A stretch of DNA of 38,449 nt from a virus: positions 1-38,449 of the IMG/VR virus record IMGVR_UViG_3300035670_000602; one strand, 5' to 3'. The translations under genes were made by a program, and so were the position numbers. Of the stretch, positions 28,178 through 36,309 are shown piece after piece (positions within the stretch are counted from its first letter, which is position 1; every line of letters begins with the position of its first letter). The notes beneath the pieces are model-generated. The model did no database searches, was not told the DNA's origin, and saw nothing but the letters and a program-made list of their open reading frames with translations.

Positions 28178-28579
28178 CTAGCTCGGCAGCGTGCCGCTGA
28201 GCTTGATGGTGAGCGTGCCGCTCATCATGTCTTCCATCTGGGCACCAGCCTCGAAGCCGGTGGCGAAGCCGTAGGCACTCCAGAGCGTGGTGGTAGAATC
28301 ACCGCTCGCCCAGTAGACGTTGACCGTCTGATTGGTCGCCACGTTTGCCATGTCGGCCGTCGGCTTCACGGCCGGGTCGAAGAGCACCTCGACCGACAGC
28401 TCGCCGGGGTCGTAGATGGCGGAAGCCACAAACTCCTTGGCGGACGATGTCATGTGCGTCGCATCGGCAACGGCACGCGAAACGCCGCCGTGATTGACGC
28501 CGGTGATCTTGTAGCCGGTCGCCGTGTGCAGCGCCGTCCCGAACGACACAAACGTGCCCTGACCAATATCGACTGCCAT
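28178..28579 (-). CDS. Major tail tube protein
   Basis: This 133-residue protein begins MAVDIGQGTFVSFGT and has the beta-rich tube-protein look (TGYKITGVNHGGVSR, PGELSVEVLFDP, SGTLTIKLSG), with length and position (before the chaperone pair) right for a siphovirus tube subunit. It stacks as hexamers around the tape measure. Start and stop codons are clean and the gene is separated from neighbours by 8 and 21 bp. No Ig-like extension is present. Confidence 0.82.
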   Translation of the reverse strand: MAVDIGQGTFVSFGTALHTATGYKITGVNHGGVSRAVADATHMTSSAKEFVASAIYDPGELSVEVLFDPAVKPTADMANVATNQTVNVYWASGDSTTTLWSAYGFATGFEAGAQMEDMMSGTLTIKLSGTLPS

Positions 28580-28586
28580 GGCTTTC

Positions 28587-29000
28587 TCAAGCCTCCGTGA
28601 AGGTGATCTCTACTGACAAATCCGTGCGATAGATGGGGAGTTGCTCCCCGTTGTTTGGCGGCTCCTGCGTGTCATCGTCGCTCTTGACGACGGCCAGCCG
28701 AATGCTGCCTGTTACCTTGAATTGTAGGGCGAGGCGAATGGCTCGGGCGAGGTTTCGCACGCCCACGAGCGAGTCACCGATCGCCGAGATTGTGAACGTC
28801 GCACGCGTGATACCCGTCATGCCCTGCATGTGCATGAACGGCCCTCGGCCAGTGTTCTCACGCTGGTACACGATGCACGGCAGGTCGGCCCCCTGCGGAG
28901 CCTGCACGGCATAGATACGCCCGCCAACCTGCATGGCAATGTCGGCATCTGCCGCCAGCAGCTGCACGAGCGATTCGTCAATGTGGGTGGTCGTGGGCAT
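28587..29000 (-). CDS. Tail completion/terminator protein, DUF3168-like
   Basis: This 137-residue protein has the DUF3168 (gp17-type) pattern: an N-terminal helix with VQLLAADADI, a Gly-Gly-Arg-Ile-Tyr strand, LPCIVYQRENTG, and a C-terminal RTDLSVEITF strand. Members cap the tail tube and join it to the head. The ATG overlaps the stop of the preceding gene (TAATG). Length and position agree with the family. Confidence 0.8.
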   Translation of the reverse strand: MPTTTHIDESLVQLLAADADIAMQVGGRIYAVQAPQGADLPCIVYQRENTGRGPFMHMQGMTGITRATFTISAIGDSLVGVRNLARAIRLALQFKVTGSIRLAVVKSDDDTQEPPNNGEQLPIYRTDLSVEITFTEA

Positions 29001-29587
29001 TACTTCTTGCCGTACATCTTGCGAATGGCTTGCCGCTCGGCCTCGGCAATCGCCTTGCCGAGAGCCCCGTCAAGTTTGCCGATCAACCGCTGTTTGATCT
29101 GCGGCAGGTTGGCATCGGCCCACCGCTTAAACTTGTCGCTCTTGGGCATGCCTTTGACCTGGCCGAAGAAGATCATGCCGCCTTCGTTGCCGCCGATACG
29201 GGCAACCTTGCCACGCAGATACGGGTAGATGGACGCGTTCGCCATCGGCACCTTGAGCACGTAGTCCTTGGGCTGCCGGTACTTCGTGCCGTTCTCCACC
29301 CACCAGGCGTGGAAGCCTTTTTCCGAACTGTTGCCGCCCCGCTTGGAGCGGTAGCCCAGGATCCCAACGGCCGTGGCGTTTCGCTTCTTCTTCTCAACCT
29401 TCACGCCGACGCTGCGGCGAAGGTTGCCGGTCGGGCCTCGAGGCGTCAGCGCCTTGATTTCAGGAATCTCGTCTTTCGCAGCCTCGCGGACGGCGGCCCC
29501 GAGGTACTTCTTCTGGATGCTGCCAGAGAGGATTGAGAATCCCTTCAGGATCTCTTCGACGCCTTCCACGGTCATGTCGGTACGCAT
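29000..29587 (-). CDS. HK97 gp10-like head-tail joining protein
   Basis: This 195-residue protein shows the gp10-like core: an N-terminal helix pair (VEEILKGFSILSGSIQKKYLGAAV), then LTPRGPTGNLRRSVGVKV (47-64), a Gly-rich turn and FHAWWVENGTKYRQPKDYVLKV. The C-terminal third is very basic. Gp10-type proteins form part of the connector or tail-top complex. It is coupled to both neighbours by overlapping start and stop codons. Confidence 0.8.
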   Translation of the reverse strand: MRTDMTVEGVEEILKGFSILSGSIQKKYLGAAVREAAKDEIPEIKALTPRGPTGNLRRSVGVKVEKKKRNATAVGILGYRSKRGGNSSEKGFHAWWVENGTKYRQPKDYVLKVPMANASIYPYLRGKVARIGGNEGGMIFFGQVKGMPKSDKFKRWADANLPQIKQRLIGKLDGALGKAIAEAERQAIRKMYGKK

Positions 29588-29907
29588 CAGTCCACAACCT
29601 CCGACACTAGGAGCTCGTGTTCCTCGCGGCGTCCACGCTCGACGGCCGACATGATTTCAAACGTGCGGCCCTCGGCCACCACCCGCATCTTTGGCTTGAG
29701 CCCGCTGGTGTACCGCATGCGGATGCGATGCGTGACCACGCCTTCGTTTGCCATGGCACTGACGGCTTCGTTGCCAGACAGCGGCATCAGTGCGATCCAC
29801 CGCTGGGCGAATGCGGACCACGTCAGTTCCGGCTCGCCGATGCTGTTGGTGCTCTCCGTAGGAGTCTGCACCTCGGCCAGCTTGTCCATGAGTCCAGAGC
29901 GAAGCAT
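29587..29907 (-). CDS. Head-tail adaptor (head closure) protein
   Basis: This 106-residue protein has the small adaptor layout: a helical start (MLRSGLMDKLAEV), Trp-containing strands (TWSAFAQRWIALMPLSGNEAV), and THRIRMRYTSGLKPKMRVVAEGRTFEIMSAVERGRR, which matches the conserved HK97/SPP1 gp16-like end. It closes the portal after packaging. ATGA overlap with the next gene. Position between connector and gp10-like genes agrees. Confidence 0.8.
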   Translation of the reverse strand: MLRSGLMDKLAEVQTPTESTNSIGEPELTWSAFAQRWIALMPLSGNEAVSAMANEGVVTHRIRMRYTSGLKPKMRVVAEGRTFEIMSAVERGRREEHELLVSEVVD

Positions 29908-29910
29908 GGC

Positions 29911-30315
29911 CTACGCTCCGTAGATGACGAGCGTGTACGAGCAGGTGCCGGCCGTAGTCGATATGGCGAAGGCGTCATCGGACCCGCCGGCATCGCTAAC
30001 ACTAACGCGGCCGCTGGAAGACAAAACCGTTGCCCCATTGGAATCAGCACATGACGCCCGCGACCCCGTGGCCGAAAACGCAAAACGAAGCGCCGACGAA
30101 AACGACACTGCCTCGCCAGATGCGTTCTTGTAGGCCGACGGTGCGACACTAACCACCACCTGCGCCGTTCCGGCCGTGCCCGTTACGATGGCTACTTTGC
30201 CGCTTGCATACGTGGTCGTGTCGGCAAGCGCAATCCTTTTCAGTGACTGCACACCGCTCTGGCTGGTGGAGTCAGAGAAGCCAACGTCGATAGAAAAGCG
30301 ACCTTCAAGGCTCAT
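29911..30315 (-). CDS. Hypothetical head-region protein
   Basis: This 134-residue protein is rich in Ser, Ala and Gly with beta-type alternation (KVAIVTGTAGTAQVVVSVAP, CSYTLVIYGA). I chose the ATG at 30315 because it overlaps the connector stop (ATGA). It lies between connector and adaptor genes, an unusual place for an extra structural protein. It could be a decoration or minor head protein. No family is recognised. Confidence 0.65.
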   Translation of the reverse strand: MSLEGRFSIDVGFSDSTSQSGVQSLKRIALADTTTYASGKVAIVTGTAGTAQVVVSVAPSAYKNASGEAVSFSSALRFAFSATGSRASCADSNGATVLSSSGRVSVSDAGGSDDAFAISTTAGTCSYTLVIYGA

Positions 30316-30965
30316 GCGTACTGCTTCCACTTCAAGGGCTCAAGCAACGCGTGCACCCCAAGCGGCACGTTCTGGCCAGTGCTGCCGATGGCCTCGCGGT
30401 TGGCATACCAGTGCCCAACCAGCATCTTGATGGCGTGCACGGCCGGCTTCGGCACATTGGCGGCCCCGCCGTAGCCGGCGAGGTAGGTGATCTGCACGGC
30501 CTTGTCATCCAGCCTCACGTTGGGCCAGTCCTCGAGGTACAGCGGGTAGGCCAAGGCAGGAACGTGGTCGCGGTCTACGCGGAACTGCTGCGTTCCAGAC
30601 TGCGACCACGTGAGGGTCTGTGTGGTTCCGGCGGAATCCACATACGAGATAGTCACCGTGGCGCTCGTGGCAGTCGCGTTCAACCGCACCGGCGGGCGCG
30701 GGAGCTCGATGCGGAGGCTCGGAAAGTCATCGAACGCCACGGTGTATTGCTTGTCCGCGAACGTGCGGTCGCAGTAGTCCTCGCACCACGATGTCGCGGC
30801 ATCGACCAGCCCGCCGATATACGTATCGTCATCGGCGAAATCGACGATCCGCAGGTGCTCCTTGGCCTCGGCCACGCTCACCGGGCGGTCACCCGTGCCG
30901 CTCACAGTGGCGACCACCAGGCTGCGGTAGCGGCTGCCCGTCTGCGGCAGTTCCCAGTTACGCAC
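30312..30965 (-). CDS. gp6-like head-tail connector protein
   Basis: This 217-residue protein has the gp6/YqbG connector helix bundle at about 27-75 (RPVSVAEAKEHLRIVDFADDDTYIGGLVDAATSWCEDYCDRTF), followed by a beta domain with AVQITYLAGYGG and a C-terminal helix pair. Gp6 rings sit below the portal. The best start is a GTG at 30965 with GGGAGG 8 nt before it, overlapping the upstream stop by 8 bp. A TTG further upstream would run deep into the preceding gene. Confidence 0.82.
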   Translation of the reverse strand: MRNWELPQTGSRYRSLVVATVSGTGDRPVSVAEAKEHLRIVDFADDDTYIGGLVDAATSWCEDYCDRTFADKQYTVAFDDFPSLRIELPRPPVRLNATATSATVTISYVDSAGTTQTLTWSQSGTQQFRVDRDHVPALAYPLYLEDWPNVRLDDKAVQITYLAGYGGAANVPKPAVHAIKMLVGHWYANREAIGSTGQNVPLGVHALLEPLKWKQYA

Positions 30966-31194
30966 GCTTCGGCCTCCCACGCTTGGCCTTGGCCACCGGG
31001 GCGACGGCTCGCTCAAGTGCCGGCTCTGGGGCCGTGGCGAACTCAAAGGCCGGAGCCTCGACGTGCCGCACGACGTACCGCTGCAGCTCGAGCGTGCGAG
31101 CCAGCCCGCCCGTCACGGGCACGATCTGCCCGGCCTTGTACGCAGCGTAGGACCGCAGGAAGCGGACCTGCACCAATGGGATCGTCGTGCTCAT
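30958..31194 (-). CDS. Small hypothetical protein of the head module
   Basis: This 78-residue protein has an N-terminal part VRFLRSYAAYKAGQIVPVTGGLARTLE that recalls small phage proteins with a YKAGxIVxV pattern, and a basic Ala/Lys/Arg tail (AKAKRGRPKRA). The ATG overlaps the glycosyltransferase stop (ATGA). The tail could bind nucleic acid. A minor head or assembly role is possible. Confidence 0.65.
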   Translation of the reverse strand: MSTTIPLVQVRFLRSYAAYKAGQIVPVTGGLARTLELQRYVVRHVEAPAFEFATAPEPALERAVAPVAKAKRGRPKRA

Positions 31195-31961
31195 TTCCAC
31201 ACGTTCTCCGGTGGCCTGCCGCCTCGGTCCCAAAAATCGCCAGGGTGCTGCAGACTCGCTCGCATGTTCTGGTCGGGCCACTTGATCCACACCTCGGCAT
31301 GCCCCAGTGCTACGCGAGGGCACACGCCGATCTTGCATCCTGCCTTCTGGGCAGCGATCCAAAATGCGATGTCATCATCGACCCGCCCGTCTTCCCATCG
31401 GCCCGCCTCGTTGGGCTTTCCGATGAACCACGGGTGAGGCATCTTCTTCAACGCCTCTGCCTTCAGCATCGTCAATCCGAAGTGGGCTGTGTTGGCTTGG
31501 ATGACGTTGTGGTAGACGAAGTGATCCCGGCTCACCTCTGCCACGCGTTCGCCGCCATCGGCCACCATCGTGAACAGCGGCTCGTCCGTACGCCGCTTCA
31601 TCTGCACGGCAGCGACAAAATCAAAGCCGCTGGCCACGGCATACGTGAGCAGACGCGGCACGGCGTCCTGCTCAAAAATGCTGTCGTAATCGAGCGTGCA
31701 GATCCACAGCGGCGGCGATTTCGGATCGGTGTCGCTCTCGACGATGTCGGTGAGGACACGCTCCAGGCACTGCCCCCAAAACGCCCCTTCTAGGCGAATG
31801 GGTGAAATGCCGTACGGCACCAAGCCCCTGGCCCAGCAGAACATATGGTCCTGCCAGCCGAGCCGAGGCACTGACATTGCACAGTGCAATCGGATCGGCC
31901 CGCTGCCGGTCTGAATGATGGCAGGCTTTACGCCAGCCACCGCCGAAGCCGCCGCGCCCAC
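31191..31961 (-). CDS. GT-A glycosyltransferase inside the head operon
   Basis: This 256-residue protein has Asp91-Tyr-Asp93 (WICTLDYDSIF), a downstream HFGLTMLKAEAL and VDDDIAFWIAAQKAG (194-208), in line with GT2-like GT-A enzymes. The start is a GTG with AGGAGG upstream. Its place between the decoration-like gene and the connector genes suggests it modifies a virion protein, as phage-encoded transferases near capsid genes are known to do. It is the third glycosyltransferase of the window and not a close copy of the other two. Confidence 0.78.
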   Translation of the reverse strand: MGAAASAVAGVKPAIIQTGSGPIRLHCAMSVPRLGWQDHMFCWARGLVPYGISPIRLEGAFWGQCLERVLTDIVESDTDPKSPPLWICTLDYDSIFEQDAVPRLLTYAVASGFDFVAAVQMKRRTDEPLFTMVADGGERVAEVSRDHFVYHNVIQANTAHFGLTMLKAEALKKMPHPWFIGKPNEAGRWEDGRVDDDIAFWIAAQKAGCKIGVCPRVALGHAEVWIKWPDQNMRASLQHPGDFWDRGGRPPENVWK

Positions 31962-32001
31962 GGCTCCTCCTTCGTTGGAGTTGTCGTTCTACCGTCTTCG
32001 A

Positions 32002-32463
32002 TCAGCCGAGAACCACGCGATTCGTGACGTTCGCATCCGACGCCGAATCGACGCCAGCCTCACCACGATTCAGGCGGGCCGCCACGACGATGTCGTTGTT
32101 CGTGCCGTTCGCCGTCGCATCCGCAGACGGCGTGACCGCCACTTGCAGATACCGCTTGAGAGCCTTGGTGGACACCTCGAACCGCGTCACGTTGACCGTG
32201 GCGGTGTTGCCGACGCCGGCCAGCGAGTAGTCGGTGCCCTGGATCAGGCCCGAGATCGTGCCGTAGCTGCCGTCCGTGTCGCTGTGCTTGATGCTCACGA
32301 CGCTCGGGGCAGACGTGTTGGCGAGCGAGCGGTAGCACACGTCGATGCTGACCGAGTCGTAGCCGAGGCAGTCGATCGCCACGGTGTGCGTGCCCGCAGA
32401 GGCAACGCCCGCAACGCCGGGGCTGATCGAGATGACGGACTTTCCGTTGGCCGCGTGGTTCAT
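32002..32463 (-). CDS. Putative capsid decoration (cement) protein
   Basis: This 153-residue protein follows the major capsid gene by 28 bp. It is beta-rich (KSVISISPGVAGVASAGTHTVAI, SISIDV-like strands, AVTPSADATANGTNNDIVVAARL) with high Thr, Ala, Ser and Val and no catalytic motif, as in head decoration proteins. I chose the ATG at 32463 with AAGGA upstream. A decoration role is inferred from place and composition. Confidence 0.65.
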   Translation of the reverse strand: MNHAANGKSVISISPGVAGVASAGTHTVAIDCLGYDSVSIDVCYRSLANTSAPSVVSIKHSDTDGSYGTISGLIQGTDYSLAGVGNTATVNVTRFEVSTKALKRYLQVAVTPSADATANGTNNDIVVAARLNRGEAGVDSASDANVTNRVVLG

Positions 32464-32491
32464 GGATTCTGGTTCCTTGGGTTGGTTAGGT

Positions 32492-33796
32492 TCAGAGGAT
32501 GAGAGCCACGACCGGGCCAGCCGTCGAAGCGTCGCCAACGTCCGAGGTCACCGCGTCGTAGGACACCGTGGCCTGGAAGTAGGTCTGATCGAACTCGATG
32601 TAGCGGTCGGTGCTCGCCCGCACCGCGACGGCACGCCGCAGGGCGAAGTGGCTCGAACGCTTCATGTCGCCGAAGAGGGCCACCACCTGATCGGTGCTGG
32701 CGGTCTTCCGCATGACGTTGTTGAAGAACACCGGCCAGCCGAGGAACGTCGGCCGGCGGGCACCGTCCAGCACCTCGTTGGCGAGGGCACCATTGCCGCC
32801 GAGGGCCAGCGACTGCATCGCCAGAGCGTGCATCTGCGGCGTGACGTACCAGCCGCAGGTCGGGCTCTGCAGGGCGTAGGTCGGAGCCTTGGCCACGGTG
32901 GCGAGGAAGTCGTCGACCGTCAGGCTGGTGACAGCCGACTGGGACGAGTTGTTGATGCCAGCCGTGAGGGTCTCGTTCTCGAACTTCCACTGAATGCCAC
33001 GGATGCCGCCGTAGGTCGAGGCGCCCGTGCCGATGAAGCCGTCTTCGTCGATCCGGCTAGCGATGGCCAGGGCGAACTCCTCGGCCACGAGCCCGGCCAG
33101 GTCGATCGCCGAATCGTCGATCAGCTGGTTGGGGACGCGGGTGCCGACGCGGACTTCCTTGCTCGACAGCATCACGTTGTCGGTGCCCATGTCCGTGACG
33201 GTGGTCTCGGCATTGGCGCCCGTGTGGTACGCCGTATTGCCGCTCACCCGACGCGGGATGTAGAGCGTGTCGCTCGTCATCTGCAGGTTGTTGGCCTGCG
33301 CCGGGAACGCACCGAAAGACTCCACCAGCCGGATGACCGTCGAGGCGAAGGTGTCGGGGATGAACACGCCGCCCTTGCTGTTGTCGTTGGGCGACAGGGC
33401 GCGAGCCTCGACGTTCTTCTCGTACCACGAACGATCCTCGGCACGGCCGAGGACGTAGCCACGAATCCACCGGCCGCACGCTTCGGCGTCGCTGGACGAA
33501 CGGAAGTGGCGGGCCTTGCCGCTCAGCGAACGCTCGGCAGCCGGAGCCGGGGCCGCAGGAACGGCGGCAACCTCGACGGGCTTCGCGGTCGCAGCCACCT
33601 TGCCACGCAAGGCGGTGATCTTCTCGGCGATGGCGTGCTCGCGGGAGAGCTCCTTCTCGAGCTGCTCGGCTTCGCCGGCCAGCTTCTCCATCTCCGCGAC
33701 CTGCTCGGCGGAACGCTCCTCGACCTTCGAGAGATCGTCGAGCATGGCGGCCACAGCAGCGGCCCGGTCCTGAAGCTTGGTGAGTTGGCTGGCCAT
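32492..33796 (-). CDS. Major capsid protein, HK97 fold
   Basis: This 434-residue protein has an N-terminal coiled-coil delta domain (about 1-75, SKVEERSAEQVAEMEKLAGE), an Ala/Pro linker, and an HK97-type capsid region from about 100 on (GGVFIPDTFASTVIRLVE, STDTLYIPR-type E-loop/N-arm segment, GIRGIQWKFE, CGWYVTPQMHALAMQ, FLGWPVFFNNVM). The delta domain acts as internal scaffold and would be cut off by the encoded protease. The ATG at 33796 is favoured over a GTG three codons earlier. A strong hairpin lies just upstream. Confidence 0.9.
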   Translation of the reverse strand: MASQLTKLQDRAAAVAAMLDDLSKVEERSAEQVAEMEKLAGEAEQLEKELSREHAIAEKITALRGKVAATAKPVEVAAVPAAPAPAAERSLSGKARHFRSSSDAEACGRWIRGYVLGRAEDRSWYEKNVEARALSPNDNSKGGVFIPDTFASTVIRLVESFGAFPAQANNLQMTSDTLYIPRRVSGNTAYHTGANAETTVTDMGTDNVMLSSKEVRVGTRVPNQLIDDSAIDLAGLVAEEFALAIASRIDEDGFIGTGASTYGGIRGIQWKFENETLTAGINNSSQSAVTSLTVDDFLATVAKAPTYALQSPTCGWYVTPQMHALAMQSLALGGNGALANEVLDGARRPTFLGWPVFFNNVMRKTASTDQVVALFGDMKRSSHFALRRAVAVRASTDRYIEFDQTYFQATVSYDAVTSDVGDASTAGPVVALIL

Positions 33797-33806
33797 CCTT
33801 GGCACT

Positions 33807-33853
33807 CCGTAGTTGTGAACGGTGACAGTCCGTGTCTGTCGTTCACACTACGG
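33807..33853 (-). promoter_or_regulatory. Bulged 18-bp hairpin before the capsid gene
   Basis: CCGTAGT, GTGAAC and GACAG (33807-33828) pair in order with CTGTC, GTTCAC and ACTACGG (33836-33853), interrupted by one- and three-base bulges and closed by a 7-nt loop. In the transcript the 3' arm ends in ACTACGG and the Shine-Dalgarno CGGAG of the capsid gene begins within it. The stem could mask capsid translation or protect the mRNA 5' end. No T-tract follows. Confidence 0.6.
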
Positions 33854-33865
33854 CACCAAAGCCGA

Positions 33866-34060
33866 TTAACCTCGCCGGGAGTTTGTATCTACAAAAGCAC
33901 GACGGCAGACGTACTCCGCTGGCACGACTTGCTTCGACCGAAACGTGCAGCACTGGCACTCGATGTACCGCACCTGCGAGTGCTCGCCGGCCTGCACGCT
34001 GGAGCGAGTGCGGATACGACCCTTGCGGCACTGTGGGCAGATGTCACCCGGTTTTGCCAC
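33866..34060 (-). CDS. Small zinc-ribbon protein, Ogr/Delta- or Com-like
   Basis: This 64-residue protein has Cys8-xx-Cys11, an Arg/Ser segment (GRIRTRSS), then Tyr32 and Cys35, Cys37 and Cys38, closing with a basic tail. The pattern CPxC...RTRS...YxxCxxC resembles Ogr/Delta late-transcription activators and other phage zinc ribbons. The GTG at 34060 has AGGAG 8 nt upstream and overlaps the protease gene end by 17 bp. Placed between protease and capsid, it could be a regulator of late expression or a small accessory. Confidence 0.65.
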   Translation of the reverse strand: MAKPGDICPQCRKGRIRTRSSVQAGEHSQVRYIECQCCTFRSKQVVPAEYVCRRAFVDTNSRRG

Positions 34061-35057
34061 GCAGAAAGCTCCTGAGACGTGCGGCCCGAAGCCGCAGACC
34101 AGCAGCCGCTGCCGGCCGCATATCTGGCTTCGCATCCATCGCCGGCACTTGCGCCGGCTCCTGAGATGCTAGCCACGCCTCCAAGCTTCGACGGGCAACG
34201 CTCGTGGTCGAAGATGGGTACGCAGGATGCGTCACTACGGAAACATCGAAAAGGCCAGACACCTCGCGGATCGAGCGTCGCGGCTTGCCGTCTTCGCCTG
34301 GTGCCCACTGCTCGCCGCGTGGTTCCACGGTGAACGCAAACGATGAGCCACGCAAATCGGAACGGGCCACGAGCTCGCCGATCGTGCGGCCCAGTTCCGT
34401 GTTGGGCAGCACCACCGAATACCGCAGCCCCTTGTCATCGCTGGTGAGCTCGAGCGTCCCGCTCGACGTGCGGCCCAGCAGTTGATTCGGGTCGTGGTTG
34501 AACAACGCGACCACGTCGCCTTTGCCACGCTGGCGGTTGAGAACCTTGTCGAAGGCACCAGGCAGGATGGTCTCGCGGAACCCGCCGAGATCCACGCTGA
34601 GCGTGTTGTAGCGAACGGCGTAGCCGGTCAGCACGGGCCGCCCGTCGGCACGGGTCTCGACCACGGCACCGCCGTCCTCGGCGAACTCCCAATCGCGGCG
34701 CTCAATGTTGCTGGCGTCCATGCTCTCGCTCCTCTCGGATTCGCGGTCCATTTGTTCGATCTTGTCTGCCGACCAACTTCGGCCAGCGTCGCCGCCCCAC
34801 AGCATCCACGCTACAAAGCCAGGCGTTTCCTCGCCCGGCTTGTTCCACCCAGGCCGGCGGTCGGCCTCGTGTCGAGAAAACCAGGCATTCATCTCGCGGA
34901 CGTGATCCTCGGTTAGCTCTTCGCGTGCGGCGATGATGTTGGCTCGCCGCACCGTCTCTGGCTTGAGCCCATCGCCGCTCTTGCCTTCGTTGTGCAGCCG
35001 TAGGCCGGTGCGGGCCGCCTCGGCCATGCCAGCAGTAGGCTTGAGGTCAACCGCCAT
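34044..35057 (-). CDS. Prohead (head maturation) protease, HK97/S78 family, with N-terminal extra domain
   Basis: This 337-residue protein has an N-terminal domain of about 100 residues (GLRLHNEGKSGDGLKPETVRRAN, FSRHEADRRPGW, VAWMLWGGDAGRSW), a module seen fused in several phage capsid-protease proteins, followed by an S78 protease: YAVRYNTLS, LPGAFDKVL, His188 in ALFNHDP, Ser238/Ser239 in LRGSSFAF, and a LFDVSVVTHPAYP end. It cuts the capsid delta domain. It overlaps the portal gene by 11 bp, and the ATG at 35057 lacks an obvious strong ribosome-binding site. Confidence 0.85.
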   Translation of the reverse strand: MAVDLKPTAGMAEAARTGLRLHNEGKSGDGLKPETVRRANIIAAREELTEDHVREMNAWFSRHEADRRPGWNKPGEETPGFVAWMLWGGDAGRSWSADKIEQMDRESERSESMDASNIERRDWEFAEDGGAVVETRADGRPVLTGYAVRYNTLSVDLGGFRETILPGAFDKVLNRQRGKGDVVALFNHDPNQLLGRTSSGTLELTSDDKGLRYSVVLPNTELGRTIGELVARSDLRGSSFAFTVEPRGEQWAPGEDGKPRRSIREVSGLFDVSVVTHPAYPSSTTSVARRSLEAWLASQEPAQVPAMDAKPDMRPAAAAGLRLRAARLRSFLRGKTG

Positions 35058-36306
35058 CGGCGTCGTCCTCTGGGCCTGCCGGCCCGTCTTCGCCCGTGCC
35101 GTCCGCAACCTCGGCCACGTCTTCGGCCATGTCGGCCGGCGTATCCTCAACCTCACCGGGCGAGTCGTTCTCGGGCGACTGCATCGGCCCGAGGTTCTCC
35201 TTCTGCCGCACCTCGTCTGGCGTCATCCAACGGTTGCGGATGGCGACCTCATACGCCTGGTAGCGGGTCGTGATGTCGCCGCGCAGCAGACCTTCCACAA
35301 GAAACTCGGCGTACAAGTCGCCGTCTTCCGGCAGCACGTCACGCTCAATGGCGCCCTCGATGCGACGCAGCCACGGGGCAATTGTGAACTTCTCGAAGCT
35401 CACCATTTCGCTCTGCAGATTGCCCCAGGTCGCCCGGCCCAACTCCTGAATCATGTGGGGCGGCATCCGCCACACGCGGCAGATGGCCAGCAGCGACTGC
35501 ATCCAAAGCTCGGCCAGCTGGCTCTCCTGGTTGGTCGCTGAGACCGTGTCGGCCTTGAGCCCGTTGCTGAGAATCGCCGTGCGTCCAGCCTTGGCCGGGC
35601 CACGATGGGCGCTCTCCCACTGATCCCGCAGCTGCTCGCGGACTTCGCGGGGCAACGCCTGATCGGTGTGCAGGATGATGCCGGGCTGAGCGTTGTTCCG
35701 ATAGAACGTCGCGGCGTACTGCTCAAGGGCACGGGCCAGCCCGATCGCATCCTTGCCGAGTTCGACCGGCACTTCGCCGTGCACGCCGTCAAACGACAGC
35801 CACCGCACGTGCATGATCTGATCGTCTCGGTACGCCTGCTGCCGGCCCGTGCTCGGGTCCGTGTAGACGTAGGACAGCGACTTGTCGCTCTCCTGCACCA
35901 CCTTCATGCCGCCGGGATGCAGCGGGTGGAGTTCGCTGACGCTGCCACGGTCGCCGGCCACCTTGAACTGGTAGGAATTGCCGTAGAAGCCCAGGTGCAG
36001 GCACATCTGTTCGACCCACTCATAGCGGGTCTGCCACTTGTTGGGCCGGCGGGCCAGCACGTTGTAGAGCGGCAGATCCTTGGCCCGCTCGCTGTTGTGG
36101 TCATCCAGCCGGCGGTAGAGGTGGAGCGGAAGGCTCGCTACCGTCTCGGCCACCACGCGGGCACAGGCGAAGTACGCCGCCGTTTTCATCGCCGTCTCGG
36201 GCGTGATCCTCACGCCACTCTCGCCGGCCATTGCCACGAGGTCATCCCAGCGGGACATGCGGGTATCAAGAAACTTGATTTCGGGCAGTGCTGCCGTCGC
36301 TTCCAT
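35047..36306 (-). CDS. Portal protein, HK97 family
   Basis: This 419-residue protein fits phage portal family SPP1/HK97-type: an N-terminal stretch with Ala-Ala-Tyr-Phe-Ala-Cys-Ala-Arg-Val-Val-Ala-Glu (43-54), LPLYNVLARRPN, MCLHLGFYGNSYQFKV (100-115) and HPLHPGGMKVV, then the clip/stem region QELGRATWGNLQSEM and an acidic C-terminal tail. It forms the dodecameric vertex for DNA entry and connector binding. The ATG lies 3 bp from the terminase stop. Confidence 0.9.
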   Translation of the reverse strand: MEATAALPEIKFLDTRMSRWDDLVAMAGESGVRITPETAMKTAAYFACARVVAETVASLPLHLYRRLDDHNSERAKDLPLYNVLARRPNKWQTRYEWVEQMCLHLGFYGNSYQFKVAGDRGSVSELHPLHPGGMKVVQESDKSLSYVYTDPSTGRQQAYRDDQIMHVRWLSFDGVHGEVPVELGKDAIGLARALEQYAATFYRNNAQPGIILHTDQALPREVREQLRDQWESAHRGPAKAGRTAILSNGLKADTVSATNQESQLAELWMQSLLAICRVWRMPPHMIQELGRATWGNLQSEMVSFEKFTIAPWLRRIEGAIERDVLPEDGDLYAEFLVEGLLRGDITTRYQAYEVAIRNRWMTPDEVRQKENLGPMQSPENDSPGEVEDTPADMAEDVAEVADGTGEDGPAGPEDDADGG

Positions 36307-36309
36307 GCG

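Noticed and set aside
30351-31793. Long plus-strand reading frame of 480 residues opposite the head genes
   Set aside because: It is the antisense shadow of the connector and glycosyltransferase genes in high-GC DNA, with Arg/His-rich composition and no start signal or domain.
32384-34075. Long plus-strand reading frame of 563 residues opposite the capsid gene
   Set aside because: It is antisense to the clearly identified capsid protein, rich in Arg, Gly and His, without any domain signature.
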